Assembly: GCA_009602725.1 (NCBI GenBank)
Contig: WELB01000001.1
Coordinates: forward strand, 1,625,824-1,651,233
Length of the DNA: 25,410 nucleotides
Direction: 5' to 3'
From: Spirogloea muscicola
Lineage: Eukaryota > Streptophyta > Zygnematophyceae > Spirogloeales > Spirogloeaceae
Part shown: positions 1 through 11,563 of the stretch, piece by piece
How the letters are laid out: the number at the start of each line of letters is the position of its first letter
Position numbering within the stretch: the stretch's first letter is position 1
Made by a program: the position numbers and the translations under genes
The notes under the pieces: generated by a model
Databases searched by the model: none
Told to the model about the DNA's origin: nothing
Seen by the model: the letters and a program-made list of their open reading frames with translations, nothing else

Positions 1-117
1 GCCGCCGCCGAGCGACTGGCCCCGCCGGCGCCGCTTCCGGCGGGGAGCTGGCGGCCGTCCGCGCGGCCGTCCCCGCTCACCCCGCTCTGAGCGCTGCCAC
101 CTGGCAGCCCCGGCCAT
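1..117 (-). other. Possible first exon of a divergent gene leaving the window
   Basis: A minus-strand ATG at 117 in a favourable context (GGCGATGGCC) opens a frame to the window edge and encodes an Arg/Pro/Gly-rich segment. The base composition resembles other first exons here, but equally could give a spurious open frame. No family motif was seen. Confidence 0.15.
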
Positions 118-510
118 CGCCGGCGCCGGATTCGTCCCAGTGACGGCGTCGACGAGCGAGGCTGAAGGAGGCTCGGGAGGCACTTCGCCGTCAGCTCCAT
201 GAGCTGCCGGCACATTCGATTGCCTCGTAGCCAGCGGCTCTGGCAAACGGCGATCTGCCCTACCGAGCGCCTGGCAGTGGGGCCCGGCCTCCGCGGCCGC
301 AGCGAGGCCCCTCTGCGGGCGTGACCGGCGGGCTGCGGCGGAGCCGCGGGGGCTCTGGCAGTGCGGGCTGCTCGGCTTCAGGGGCTTAGACGCATGCAGG
401 CGCATGCATGACGGCAGATTGCTGAGCCGCTGCACTCAGTGGCGACAACGAGGTCATAGACACGGGCACACATGCGGCGGCGTGGTAGCGAAGACGAGGC
501 TTCGGCCGCC
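118..510. other. 5' region of the CHASE kinase gene with upstream ATGs
   Basis: GC-rich stretch that should hold the promoter and 5' UTR. Upstream ATGs occur at 394, 404 and 408; those at 394 and 408 stop after a few codons, while the one at 404 opens a 99-codon frame that overlaps the kinase start in another frame. Whether they are transcribed depends on an unknown start site. Confidence 0.4.
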
Positions 511-3500
511 ATGGCTGTTGACAACAGCGGCGCAGGGCCGGGGGGCAGGCAGGCGCAGGCGCAGTCTCAGGCCCTTGCGGAGGAGGAGGATGGCGGCGAA
601 GCGGCTGTCACGCCGCCCGGGAGGCAGTTCCTGCTGCCCATGCGGTGCGCCGGCCCCAGGAGGCCGCCTAGCACGACCACCTCCCCTCTCGTTCGGCTCC
701 TGAGGCAAGTGACTGTCGGCCTGTCTGGGGCTTGCCAAGTACGGGCTTCGATGCCCAGGCGATGTCGCAGGCCCTGACCGGGAGCCCAACTTGTCAGGGT
801 CTGCTACATGGCCACATCGGCTTGCGGACCTGCTCATGGGATGTCCAACCCCAACAAGTCATGCTCGCATGCATCTGTCTGCTAAGGGCAGCCCATGGCT
901 GACCTTGCAGATGGTCATGGCCCTCTACCGTCGAGTCTGTGTGGGCGGTCACAAGACCATGTCCCTCATGGACATGTTGACCATCCTCAATGTCGGTCGT
1001 TGCCAGTCAGGATTGCCGCCAAGAAGTGTAATCTGCAGGATGCCTGCTTTCACATGTGTATTTGCATGCATCATCTGACTCACATGCCTGGTGTTTTTGC
1101 AGACATCCGCCAATCCTGAATCACTGGCGGAAGATCCTTCTCGTATGGTCAATGATTGGCCTCGTCTTGGCTGGTGTTGTATGCTGGCTCCTCTGGGATC
1201 ATGACCAGGGCGCTACTAAGCGCGAATTTGTGCTCAGCTGCGTGAGTCGAGCGCAGGTACACATGGATTGGCTGAGCTCCTGTTGTTGTCCACACTTGCC
1301 TCAGTTGGCCTTACAGTCCAGCACCGGCTACCACACTGATTCCTAGTCCTGTTGACTGTAAGTTTGTGTCCGATGCATACTCTAGTGACATTGCTGGCCG
1401 TGAGTGCATTGCAGGTATTGGAGGATCGAATGCAGAGCAACTTGTACACGGCCGCCACTTTGACCGGTCTGATAAAGACTGCAATGCAGTTCGAAAGTCA
1501 GGAGCGTTTTGGAAACTTCCTCTATCAGACGGATTGGACAAGACCTCAAGTACAGATCCATGAGGCACTCTGGAGCCATGCACTGTTTCGCTACTTCAGG
1601 GCTCATGCTGCTGCCTTTTGGATGCCAAGCATCCTGAATGTCATTGTGTCAATGAGATATAGCATCACAGTTGACCATTGGCGGCTTGGGAGCAGACATG
1701 CAAATGCTCCAGGTGCCATTGAGTTCTTTCTTGTTCTATTCCAGGTCCAAGCTGTATACTACATACAGAAGGTACTTCCAGCTGGGCGTCTGCCGCTGGA
1801 GAGAGCTCTCAACACAACATTCAGGAACAGGACCGATATCGATGTCTATGTGCCAGATCCGGCTCAGGTTTACTTCCTCCTTTACTACACCTTATGCTCT
1901 CCTCGTCCTGCCATATTCTGAAAAGAAAGCCCTCCTATGTAACTTCTCCTTTCCTTTGGCGGAGGTTGTTACATTGAGCATACCTACAGGGATGAGTCTC
2001 ACGAGGGATCTCCTCAATGCCCTAGTTCGTTTTGCAGCACTGACTATGCTTTGGTTGCATTGCAACAGCCAGAGTACGCTGTGGTCCGCTACCTGCCCCA
2101 GCAACCTGCTATGAATCCAGCTACTCTTCTTTGGGATGTGTATGCCAACCCTCGGCTTCGGTCAACATTAGAACAGGTAAGTTGGTGGTAATATTGATCA
2201 GTTTTTGTGATATCAGCATCTACAGACTCATCAATGTCAAAGGAATGCCTACTTGCAGCAATATGACGTGGCAATGTTGGTTCTGCTTAGACTAAGCATT
2301 TGTTGAGCTCACTTTTGCGGCAGGCAAGAGATTTTGGGGTACCTGCCTATTGCGCACCTGATGCACTTGGGCCAGGCCGTGTCCGCGCTTTTGTGCCGAT
2401 ATACAAAGGTCCCATTCCATACCCTGCAAACGCTACTGTCGGAGATCGACAGCGTGACATTGAAGGCTACATCGGCTGTCAGTTCAACGTGTCCACGCTC
2501 TTCAAGTCATCACTACATGCCTTCACCAACAGAGACGACATACACCTGCAGTGGTATGTATGCTTGAGATCTTTGTCGCGGGCATGAAGAGCTTCTTCCT
2601 ACTCAGACCAAAAAGCATGTGCCTTTGGTGCCCTTTCTGCTTTCACATGGCACTCTGAGCTGCGTGCAGGTATGACGTCTCAAATGACCCCAGTATGCAA
2701 GAGGGCCTCCTCATGCCAGCGCCTCCAGGGAGTCCCACCTATGCGTCTGACCATTTCCGTAATGGCACAAGCCTCGTCGCTCCGAGCCGCAGCCATCTGC
2801 CTTTCTCGTACTCCACAAAGTACACACAAGGTAGGAGAAAGTTGTCCGATTCGGTACATTCAAGAATGTTGCAGGCTCGGTCTGCCCAATTGGGAAGCCT
2901 ACTTGTCCTGACACAGTTGTGTGCTCCCTGATTACTTGAAGGCTTCCGAGATTACCAGGTGCGCTGCTTGAACGTGGGGTACTCCACTTGGCACCGGATT
3001 GGCAAAGTTGTGCCATGGCCTATCGCCATAATACTGCTGTTCCTGCTCTTGGCGATCATCATGGGCCTCATAGCAAAGCACCAGCAAGCCCTTGCCCATG
3101 ACATCAGGCGCATTGGGAAGCAGAACATGGATCTCAAAGAGGTACTACACCTACATGTGCTAGTTGCCGTGGCAAAGCCAGGTCAATGGCAGGCTTGCAG
3201 ATACTATTTTCATTGTGGGTATGCAATTGTCATGTTACTTTCTCACAAGCTCCGACATTTAGTAACAATGTGGATATCCAGATTGGAGCTGAGGTCGCAG
3301 ATGGGAAGGGCAATGCAGCGTTAGCGGCAGATGACACACCCCTTCTTTGGCAAGATAGATAGCATGACTTTCAGCTACCTTTCCGTTGTGCAGGAGGCTT
3401 CAGTGCAGGCCAAGGCCTTGGATCACGCGAAATCCGCATTCATTGCTTCTGTCTCACACGAAATCCGTACGCCCATGAATGGTAATTGCACTGGTCACTG

Positions 3501-6500
3501 AGCAGCCACTGTTTCCAAGTTCTTACAAGTTCGGCCGATGTTGCTCGGCCTACCTTTTGATGTCGGTCATTGATATGGACAATTTATGAGGATCTGTGTC
3601 AGGCTTGTGTTGTGTGCGTCTTGTGTGAGCATGAATGACTTGCATCATCAGTTTGCCATATTTCCCGGGAACCCTGTAAGGTAGCCTTAGCTTATTGGCT
3701 TCTCTTTGCCTTTGCTGAGGCAGGAATGATTGGCATGACAAATCTGCTCATGAACACGCGGCTGGTGAGTCACTAAAGGATTAATATTAAGTACTTATCT
3801 CTCTGCTGTCAGTTGCTCCAGAACCTGTGATTACATCCAGTGCCTTGTGATAGCCCCTCGATTTTGTTGCTTCGGACATTTGCTCCTGTGATAGATTGTC
3901 TATGACAGATAAGTCCCTCGATGCTACGTGGACAAAACCCGGCCTTCCGTCTCTCATAGATGAAAGCAACCAAGCCAATTTAGTTTAGGCTTGACAGTGC
4001 CATAAGCAGCATGCTCTCCATGCAATCTTCTCATTTGCTTTGACATATTTGCAGGATGCAACTCAGCTCGACTATGTGAAGACAGCTCAGGCCAGTAGCA
4101 ATGCCTTGATTGGACTGATCAATCAGGTGGGAGTCTGTTCCTGTCCCCCATGGAAACAGCAGAGAGGCAGCCATGTGCTAAGAGCTGCTGAGTAGCTAGG
4201 TGATTTGTAAGTACAGTCAATTAGTTGGTCTTGCTCCCTCTTCTGACTCCTGACAAAGGTGGTAAGTTGTCCTTTATGCAGGTCTTGGACTTCTCCAAGA
4301 TGGAAGCTGGACGAATGGTACAATGCATTTTCTTTAGTGGCAATTACATTGCATCTTTGCTCACTCCTGATGTGCACATATCATTTTAGGATGCCCCTAT
4401 CAGTCAACTGCCTTGAAAGTCGTTCATCCTCCGTACACACAATACATCATGTAGTGTCACTAGTCATCTGATTGCATCTTGTGATAGAGAGAGTGGATGT
4501 GTTATTTGTACATCACAGGAGATTGAAAGTGTTCGCTTTGATTTGCGGAGTGAGCTGAATGATGTCCTTAGCCTATTTGGCGACAAAACTCGTCAGAAGA
4601 AGCTTGAGGTGACACGCTTTGAGATACCTCATTGGACATGCGCTGTCATGGACATTCCTGCACCATTGATCCTTCTGACGCATGCAGTGATGCACCTTCA
4701 GGCATGTTCTGACGTTCCTATCTTCCTATGGCAGCTTGTGGGGTTGGTGCAAGAGGCTGTACCAACTTGGCTGGTAGGGGATGTCGGCAAGATAAGGCAG
4801 ATACTTCTGAACCTTATCGGGAATGCTGTCAAGGTAACCCTTTTGCCATCCTTTCTGTAAGCAGTACGATTGACCAGTAGCCCAAGGGTGGTGGTAGCAG
4901 TGCACGCAGTCAGCTAGGATCATCTCACCCACCTGCTCCAGATGGGGCGGTTGCATGAAGCAGCTGCTGCATGTGGTGCGCAGTTCACTAGAGAGGGCAG
5001 CATCTTTGTCAGCGTATGGGTGGCTGGTGTTGAGGAAGATGCAGCACCTCCGCAAGTTGGGGAGTCGACAAGCTCTCCCCTACTGCGGATGGTTTCTCAG
5101 GGGAAGCACGGTCCTTCTGTCATTTGGCTACCTGATTCTATTACTGCAGGGTAATGTCTGCCGTCACCTCTGGTATATCAGGACCTTGCTGTGATATGGT
5201 TGGCAAGCTTGAAATTGTCCACAACTCAAACTTAGCTTGTAGCAAAGCAGTTGTGAAGCCCATTTTGTTCCGCTGGCTGCTGGCACTCAGTAGGATTTCA
5301 ACATTCCGATTTGCAATGTGACAGGAACGATGGGTCGGCAGTGGACATTCAGCGCCATGGTCTTAGCATGCGAGTGGGTAGTCCCAGGAACGACGAGAAG
5401 GTGGTGCTGGCTTTCAGAGAGTGCAACATGGCAGCAGTGGATGCTATGTGGAAGGATAACAAGCGGGATCATCAACACAGCTTGCAGATTATGTTCGCTT
5501 GCGAAGACACTGGCATCGGCATCCCTCTCAGGTCACATATGTCAGCCAGCTATCGGCCAATCTTATGTCAAGTTTGAACGATTCTATGCGCCTTTCTTGC
5601 ATCCGACATGCTAGAGACCAGTTCAAGAGTGGCGGAACTGAAGTGATGAGCCCATCACCTTGACAGAGGTTAGAGAGATTCTGATGCCTTTGCTTGGACG
5701 TACTGAGCAAGTGCAGTGTCCGTACGAAGCTCTTCGAACCATTCTTGCAAGCCAACACGGGAGCAAATCGTGAATATGGTGGGACAGGTCTTGGGCTGTC
5801 CATAACTTCCAAGGTCAGCACGTGTGTGCTACTCTTTTATCCAGATGGTGGCCTTTGCTGCTTGCCTGGGCTGGCTACTGATCTGGCTGTGTGCTCCTCC
5901 TTTGCAAATCCTCACAGCTTGTCACTCTTCTCAAGGGCTTCATGGCTGTAAGCAGTTCGCCTGGAGTTGGAAGCACCTTCCAGTTCCAGGTCCCCTTGGG
6001 ATTGGGATACCCAGACAATAAGGAGGACAGGCTGATCATTGATGCGTGGGCCTCTGATGAACCCGGTTCTGCAAACCCCCCCGGGTCGAAGATTGTGATT
6101 GATAAACTAAGACAAACGAGAGCTCTAGTTGTGGACACTAATCCTGTGCGAAGGTACGGGTTCCTCGCCGTCAGAGTGACTAGTAGCACCTGCAGCATGT
6201 TGTTGTTCGAGGTATGAAGATGATGACTGAATCATCCTCTCAAGAATGGCTGATGCTTCATATTTACCCTTTTTTTACTAGTATTGCTGCATTTGTGCAT
6301 GACCTGCTCACTACCTCCTCCTTGAGACCTGGTGCAGAGAGTCCACATGGTCCTGTTTATCTCGCACGGGCATAAAGGCCTCAAAGGCTGCAAGCATTGA
6401 GGAGGCAGAGATGCTTGTTCAAGAGGCATGGGAGTCTCAATCAAGACTTGCGCCTTTTTGGGTCGTAGTAGTGGAGTCCCAGGTTGGTCGACCTTATGCC

Positions 6501-8549
6501 TGCACTGTCGCACTGCCGCTGAGGTTGACGAATTTAGAATAAGCATCGAGTTCAACAGATGTAGTCGCATTTATGTTGCTGCGTGACTGGTGTTTGCATT
6601 CTTGCTCATACGAATGGATCCGATGATGATGGCTGACTTCTTGGTTGTCTTTCTGTGCCTGGTACGTCTATTGTGGATCGGCACACCAGGCTTCAGGCGA
6701 GGATCAAATTGTAGAGTTGGGAAGGCGGTTAAGAGGGAAGGAGAGGGAGCTCATACAGCAACTTGGAAGATTGGAGCTGAAGTTGGCCATGATTGTCGTC
6801 ATGGTCAATCAAGACAATGCTGCTGAGGCCCGCCTCAAGGCTGCGGGCTACACCGGCTTTCTGGTTAGGCCCTTACGCCAGGTCAGTCCAGCCCCGCTCA
6901 GCACAAGCTGAGTGACCAATGACTGATGGTGTACTCCTCCTGTGGCGTCCTTTCGTCCGTGCACATGTCCTGCATATACAGTGTGCCAAGTTGCCAGCTC
7001 TTCAGTCTGCGAGGCATCAAGCACTGGTTGAGCTTATTCTGCACTCCTGTCGGCTCTAGTCTTCTCCCTATGCTTCCACCTATGCAAGTGGCAGCATAGA
7101 GTAATGACCTTCTACATGACCTGTTCGCCTAGTAAAGCAAGATGGATGACCTTACTCAACAGATTTTTGGCTTGAGGCCTTGCTTTTCAATTGCCGAAGG
7201 TATATAGTGCTGACTCCTCTTTGTGTTGTGAGCAGAGCGTGGCTGCGGTGCTGGTGGGTTCGTTGCTGGGGTTTGTCGGTGATATGGCCCTGGCCAACGA
7301 CAAGGCTACCATGGGTCCGAGCCCTGTGTCATCAGGAGGGCTGGAGCGGAGGAGCTCTTCCAATGTCTGCGAGTGGCTTGTGGGTCGACGAAGCCTCATC
7401 GTGGATGACACGCTCATCAACAGGAAGGTTGCTGGGAAAGTCCTGGAAACGCTGGGCATGACCACTGAGTCAGTGGGCTCTGGCCAAGAGGCGATCCAGT
7501 TGCTTGATCGTGATGCTTTTGACAAGTTTGACGTCATCTTCATGGACATTCAGGTGGGGCACTACTACTTTGCCACCTTGACTTTTATAACCCCATCACA
7601 TTCCATGTTGGCTTATTGCCCGCTACTTATGCTCCAGTGAAGCAAGCAGTAGGCAGGAAGCAGTAGATGAGATCGGATTTTCTTAGTGTACCTTCCAAGT
7701 GCAGGGGTGAAGGTATGCTACATAATCAGCTCCATGCCAGGCTTTGTGACCCTGTCAGCTGACGCTGTATTTGCTGTGCAAGATGCCTGAGATGGATGGA
7801 TATGAGACCACTGCGCGCATCCGAGAGATGGAGATGGACCGATGCGCCTGGAGCCATGGCACTGAGCAGCCTCGTGAGATGCCAACGGGCTCTCCCATGG
7901 AGGTGGCTGAGAGCAGATCAGTGCTGGATTACGACCACGGAACAGCTAAGAGTTTGAAGCTTTCGGCCACGGGCACTTGGGCTGGCAGTGGCTGCGAAGA
8001 TGCAGCGGAGGCTGGCTCCATGAGACGATTGAGAGGGGGAGACAATGGGCAGGGCATGCGAGGAGCCGGTGCTGATGGGCAGGCGAGTTGTCAACCACCA
8101 CTGCGGCATCGATGCCGCATACCTATAGTCGCCATCACTGCGGACGTCATGAAGGGTACTCGGGAGAGGTGCATGGCTGTTGGCATGGATGACTATCTGG
8201 CCAAGGTGAGTTGGTGTGACCCTGCTGGCACTGCATGGGCTGTAGGACTCATAGAAATCACTGTGATGTGTGTGAGCCTTTCTCGATGAGTCTACTATTC
8301 ATCTCATAGGGGATTGCGTGCTGCTTGCTCGCTTTGTGTGCCAATCACGGTCTGAAGTCTTACAGTCGAAGTACATTGCTTTCTGAAAGCAGAAGCAGCA
8401 TGCCAACTAAGGTACGTCAGTCTAGTCAATGGAGACCTCTGTCTTATATAGCTCATTTAATTTTGCAGCCCCTGGATACGAAGAAACTCAAGCTCATACT
8501 TTCAAAGCTTTTCTTGGAACCCACAAACTCCACTAGCTGTCAATACTAG
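511..8549 (+). CDS. CHK: CHASE-domain hybrid histidine kinase (cytokinin-receptor type)
   Basis: Membrane sensor kinase expected to bind cytokinin-like ligands through CHASE and to start a His-Asp phosphorelay. Exons: 511-704, 1103-1256, 1415-1549, 1745-1867, 2069-2176, 2324-2553, 2670-2830, 2942-3141, 3394-3481, 3724-3764, 4055-4126, 4282-4317, 4519-4608, 4735-4833, 4984-5150, 5325-5531, 5717-5813, 5918-6153, 6338-6482, 6690-6881, 7236-7553, 7783-8205, 8469-8549; these give 1198 aa in phase. TM1 is about 76-96, CHASE about 110-365, TM2 about 394-413. The H-box SVSHEIRTPMNG has His457; the N-box has Asn574; G1 is DTGIGIP near 694; G2 is EYGGTGLGL near 721. A receiver-like domain starts near 797. 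The true receiver has Asp982/983, phospho-Asp1029 and Lys1172. ATG 511 sits in a strong GCCGCCATGG context; ATG 472 in the same frame would add 13 residues. Intron 1 needs a GC donor. About 90 extra residues lie inside the receiver. Family identity is secure; ligand specificity is inferred. Confidence 0.93.
705..1102 (+). other. GC-AG intron 1 of the CHASE kinase gene
   Basis: The donor reads AG|GCAAGT, the classical consensus for GC-AG introns, and the acceptor is TTTTTGCAG. Splicing here joins codon phase exactly (AG + A makes Arg) and brings the N-terminal exon in frame with the exon that encodes the first membrane segment. I found no GT donor in the same frame that does this. Inferred from sequence only. 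Confidence 0.7.
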
Positions 8550-9205
8550 CTTCAGGTACACTTACATAGCCGGCTCTTGAGCCACCCATTCTTTTTCCTC
8601 CAGGACTTGAATAATCCAGGTGATACGTCTGTGTCAGATGAAGCTCATCTCCATTGTGCAGAGCCTCCCTCTAGGTAGTAGTTGTAGTCCCCAGGGTTGA
8701 CCTTTCTGTGAGCTTACTATTCCCAGGCTAGCGCCTGCTTCCTGGTCTTATTTATTGAGGTAGCTCCTGCAGCAATCTGTAGTGGTCAACCACGTTAACA
8801 CAAATTTTAGGATAACGCATCAAGGTTTTGGCCAAAGACTACAAGGCTCACAGCTGTCACAAATGACATGCCACTTTATGCCACTTTATGCGAGATTGGT
8901 ATCATTGGAGTGATCTCTTTAAGTGTTCTAGTGACAATGGCATGGAATCTGCTGGATCGCAAGCAGTGATAGGCGCAAGCAGATATTGACGTTGCCTACA
9001 GACAACGACACTCAGCATATGCATGAGCTACACAAGCAAATTACAAAGAGAATACAATATATAACAAGTGAATGAGAATAAGTCAAAAGTCTTAGTGACT
9101 TCCCACCCTTTCAATGACAAATATGCCAATAAACTCGTTCTTATCTGTGTCATTTGAAGACATCCACTGTCCGCACTTGGGCAGTACGTGTCCTTAATGG
9201 ACTGC
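8550..9205. other. Convergent intergenic region between the kinase and the hydrolase
   Basis: Both flanking genes end here, so the stretch should contain both 3' UTRs. It is AT-richer than the coding parts, carries stops in all frames and shows no conserved protein segment. The only structure seen is a short direct repeat at 8871-8890. An AATAAA-like motif lies on the + strand near 9128, too far from the kinase stop to assign with confidence. Confidence 0.6.
8871..8890. repeat. 10-bp direct tandem duplication
   Basis: The decamer CCACTTTATG occurs twice head to tail. It looks like a simple replication-slippage duplication in non-coding DNA. Confidence 0.6.
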
Positions 9206-10558
9206 TCAGGGTCCCTTCTGCGACATTAAATGCTCCTTAAAGAATGCAATAGCATTGCAATAGGCCTCGTGTGCTGCCTGACGCGCTTCTTCGTTGTCTT
9301 CGTTGTATCGCATGGTCCAACCATGGGAGACTTTGGGGAATATCTTGACGAAATTTGTGATCCCATTCTACACACAGGGCACGCTCATGAGCATATCTGC
9401 TCTCTCGAAGCAACATTGAGCCAAGCATCAGCCACCATGACCCCAAAGCAGAAGGACGCGCCTCCCACTTCATCTTCTGTGGTAATGTCAAACAGAATTC
9501 AATCTAGAGCTGCACCCACCTTCTGCAGGATGTCTTCAAACTCCTTGGCCAAGGATGGTGGAGTGGCCTTATCAATCTCGGCTCCGAGTATGGCAGTTGG
9601 CATCGTCAGACCTAGTTGCCGGTAAAATGAGTAAGTGACAGAGGATCTCAAGGTCTCTGACTGCGACTTGACACAGGACCTCAAGAATTAAAATGTCAAG
9701 TCGACTGCAGAGCACGTGCGCATGCCTGCTCCTCTGCTTACAGAGCATTGATTGAATATTTGCATTACGGTGGAGTCATGCTCGCCAGTGGTGTAGCCAT
9801 CAGCCATGCAAGTTACCTTCAATATCATCGACAGTCGTAGCCGACGGATGACACATGGTCAAAGCCTGCGCCCCTGCCCGCTTGGCTGCCAGAGCTGCCA
9901 CCTTGGCTGCATGCAATAAGTGGTGCTTGAGAAGCATGTGCTGCTTCTTATGCATAAAAGGCTCAAAGTGAACGTAAGTCGTCTTTTTCCGATACTGGTG
10001 CTGAGGCTGGCAGCTACCAGCGGGTTGTGCACACGTCTTTCTGAAAACGTGGGCGTGGTATAGGGCGGCGCAAAGAGAAGGCTGACCGCCCGGAGCGCAC
10101 CCCCCCAGCAGAAGCCGCAGAGGCCAACCTTGGCTACGCCCTCCTCGCTGCGCAGCGCAGCGACGACTGCAGCCGCGTCCTCGCCCTGCTTCTCCTGCAA
10201 ACGCATGCAGGCCTCAGGACAGGAAGCTCAGCAAGCTGCCCACATTAGCAGCAAGCACTAATGGGCGGGATTTAGGGTTTAGGGTTTAGGATATTTGAGA
10301 TTTAGGGTTTCGACTTCGTGGTTTAGGGCTTTAAGACTTAGGTTTTAGATTTAGGGTTCAAAGTATTCTGTGGCTTGGCTCAGGCAGCGGGCTCGAGCAG
10401 TGGCGCTCAGCAACCGACCCACCATATCCTGCCGGCTCTTCCACTCGGAGAAGGCCGCCATGAAGTCGGAGTCCGCGGCCGGCACGAAGGGGCCGCCGCG
10501 GTATACGTCGACGGCGAGCGCCAGGAAGCCCTCGGCGGCCATGCGGTCCGCCAGCCGC
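9206..10558 (-). CDS. Dienelactone hydrolase family protein, 5' end unresolved
   Basis: Alpha/beta-hydrolase of the plant dienelactone hydrolase (carboxymethylenebutenolidase-like) family; the natural substrate in plants is generally unknown. Exons, in transcript order on the minus strand: 10558-10423, 10194-10101, 9906-9817, 9611-9520, 9367-9206, all phase-consistent. The nucleophile motif GFCWGAK is split by an intron after the Trp codon. The Asp motif is AILGAEID and the catalytic His lies in KVSHGWTMRYN, so the Cys-Asp-His triad is complete. The C-terminus FFKEHLMSQKGP ends in TGA at 9208-9206. Upstream of RLADRMAAEGF the expected first beta strands of the fold (the family's usual VLxSDIFGFE-like stretch) are not visible. 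The 10559-10960 stretch is GC-rich, repetitive and contains an N, so a first exon may be misassembled or very divergent. The acceptor at 10559 (TTGACAG) implies at least one more 5' exon. Confidence 0.85.
10271..10358 (+). repeat. Interstitial plant-type telomere-like repeat (TTTAGGG)n, degenerate
   Basis: Perfect and mutated copies of TTTAGGG alternate with related heptamers over about 88 bp, for example TTTAGGGTTTAGGGTTTAGG at the left end. The unit is the Arabidopsis-type telomere repeat. It lies in the 228-bp intron between hydrolase exons 10423 and 10194, so on the transcribed strand it reads CCCTAAA. Confidence 0.88.
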
Positions 10559-11563
10559 CTGTCAAGGCGGCGCGCGTGGCGGCAATGGTGGCGACGGATC
10601 CATGTCGTCAAGCTCAAGCAAGCCATGGTCTGCGCCGCGTCCAGCGATTCATGTTGTCGTCGGACGCCGCCTCTCAGGGCATAAGATGGTGACGGCGGCG
10701 CGGGCGACGGCGGCGGCGGAGGCGCGGCCATGGAGCTTGAGATGTAGTCTTTCCGTTCACCTGAGCGTCGGCGACTCCCAGCCTGCAGGCGCGGCCGACG
10801 GCGAGGCGGCGGTGGCGGGGGTCAGCGCCGGCCTCAGCGATCACTCGCCCCCGCAGCCGCCGCCGCCGCCGCCGCCGCCGCCACTGCAGCAAGTGGCATG
10901 GCGGATGCGGANGCCGCCGCCGCCGCCGCCGGCGGCGACGGCGCCGGCCATGGCTGCCCGCAGCGCTCGCGGCGTCGCCGATCTGGCTCGAAGCTCGGAC
11001 ATGTCAAATGCCAAAAGCAGACCCCCGGGTCAGCGGCCCGCGCTACGATTGAGTCACCTTTAGTCAACCCGACGTTGACCTTGGGGGTGCCCATCAAATG
11101 TCCTCTTAAGGGTCCTTGCATTCACTCAGCACTGCGGACTCCAGAGCCTGACGGCGGTGTCCCAGCACCGTAACAATGTGGCCCGGGCTGCCTTGTGACA
11201 TTGCTACTTACATCCGGCCCAATTGCCACAATGTCGAGTCAAGCAGGCCGAGCAGGGGCAGCAACACGGCCGCCTGCACAATCAGTTTGCACAAGGAGTG
11301 ATGCTTCTTCTGTACACTCGGCAGCCTAGCTGCAACTACTTACACTAAGGCCCTTAGCACTGCTTGAGAGCAGAGGGGTGCGCTACTAGGGGCCTGTAGA
11401 ACGAGGACATCAAAGTCATTAAGCACGCAAAAGCGCCGGTAGAGGTAAGGAACTTGGAGCGGCCGCTGCAAGCCCACACAGCGCGGGCCTTCATGCTTCA
11501 AGGAAGAGAAGCTTTCCGCCTGCACGCGGGCTTGTAAGCCAGCTAGCTAGCTCACAAGCCTGA
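10559..11563. other. GC-rich 5' region of the hydrolase and 3' flank of the ZIP gene
   Basis: The left half (to about 10960) is dominated by CCG/GCC tracts and probably contains the missing first exon and 5' UTR of the hydrolase, but I could not find a reading frame with recognisable family residues. The open frame starting at 10731 on the minus strand is Pro/Arg-rich and looks like a composition artefact. From 10960 to 11563 base composition returns to normal. No gene is recognised there; part should be the 3' UTR of the ZIP gene. Confidence 0.5.
10851..10938. repeat. (CCG)n tract with an undetermined base
   Basis: Two CCG/GCC triplet runs flank a short mixed segment. The only N in the window (10912) sits at the edge of the second run, which suggests unreliable sequence. 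Many long open frames here on both strands are produced by the triplet bias. Confidence 0.8.

Noticed and set aside
7236-8549. Separate response-regulator gene downstream of the kinase
   Set aside because: Exons 21-23 are in phase with the kinase exons and preceded by the receiver-like domain, as in hybrid cytokinin receptors.
10602-11063. 153-codon plus-strand open frame over the hydrolase 5' region
   Set aside because: Pro-rich translation of the CCG tract, interrupted by the N, with no recognisable domain.
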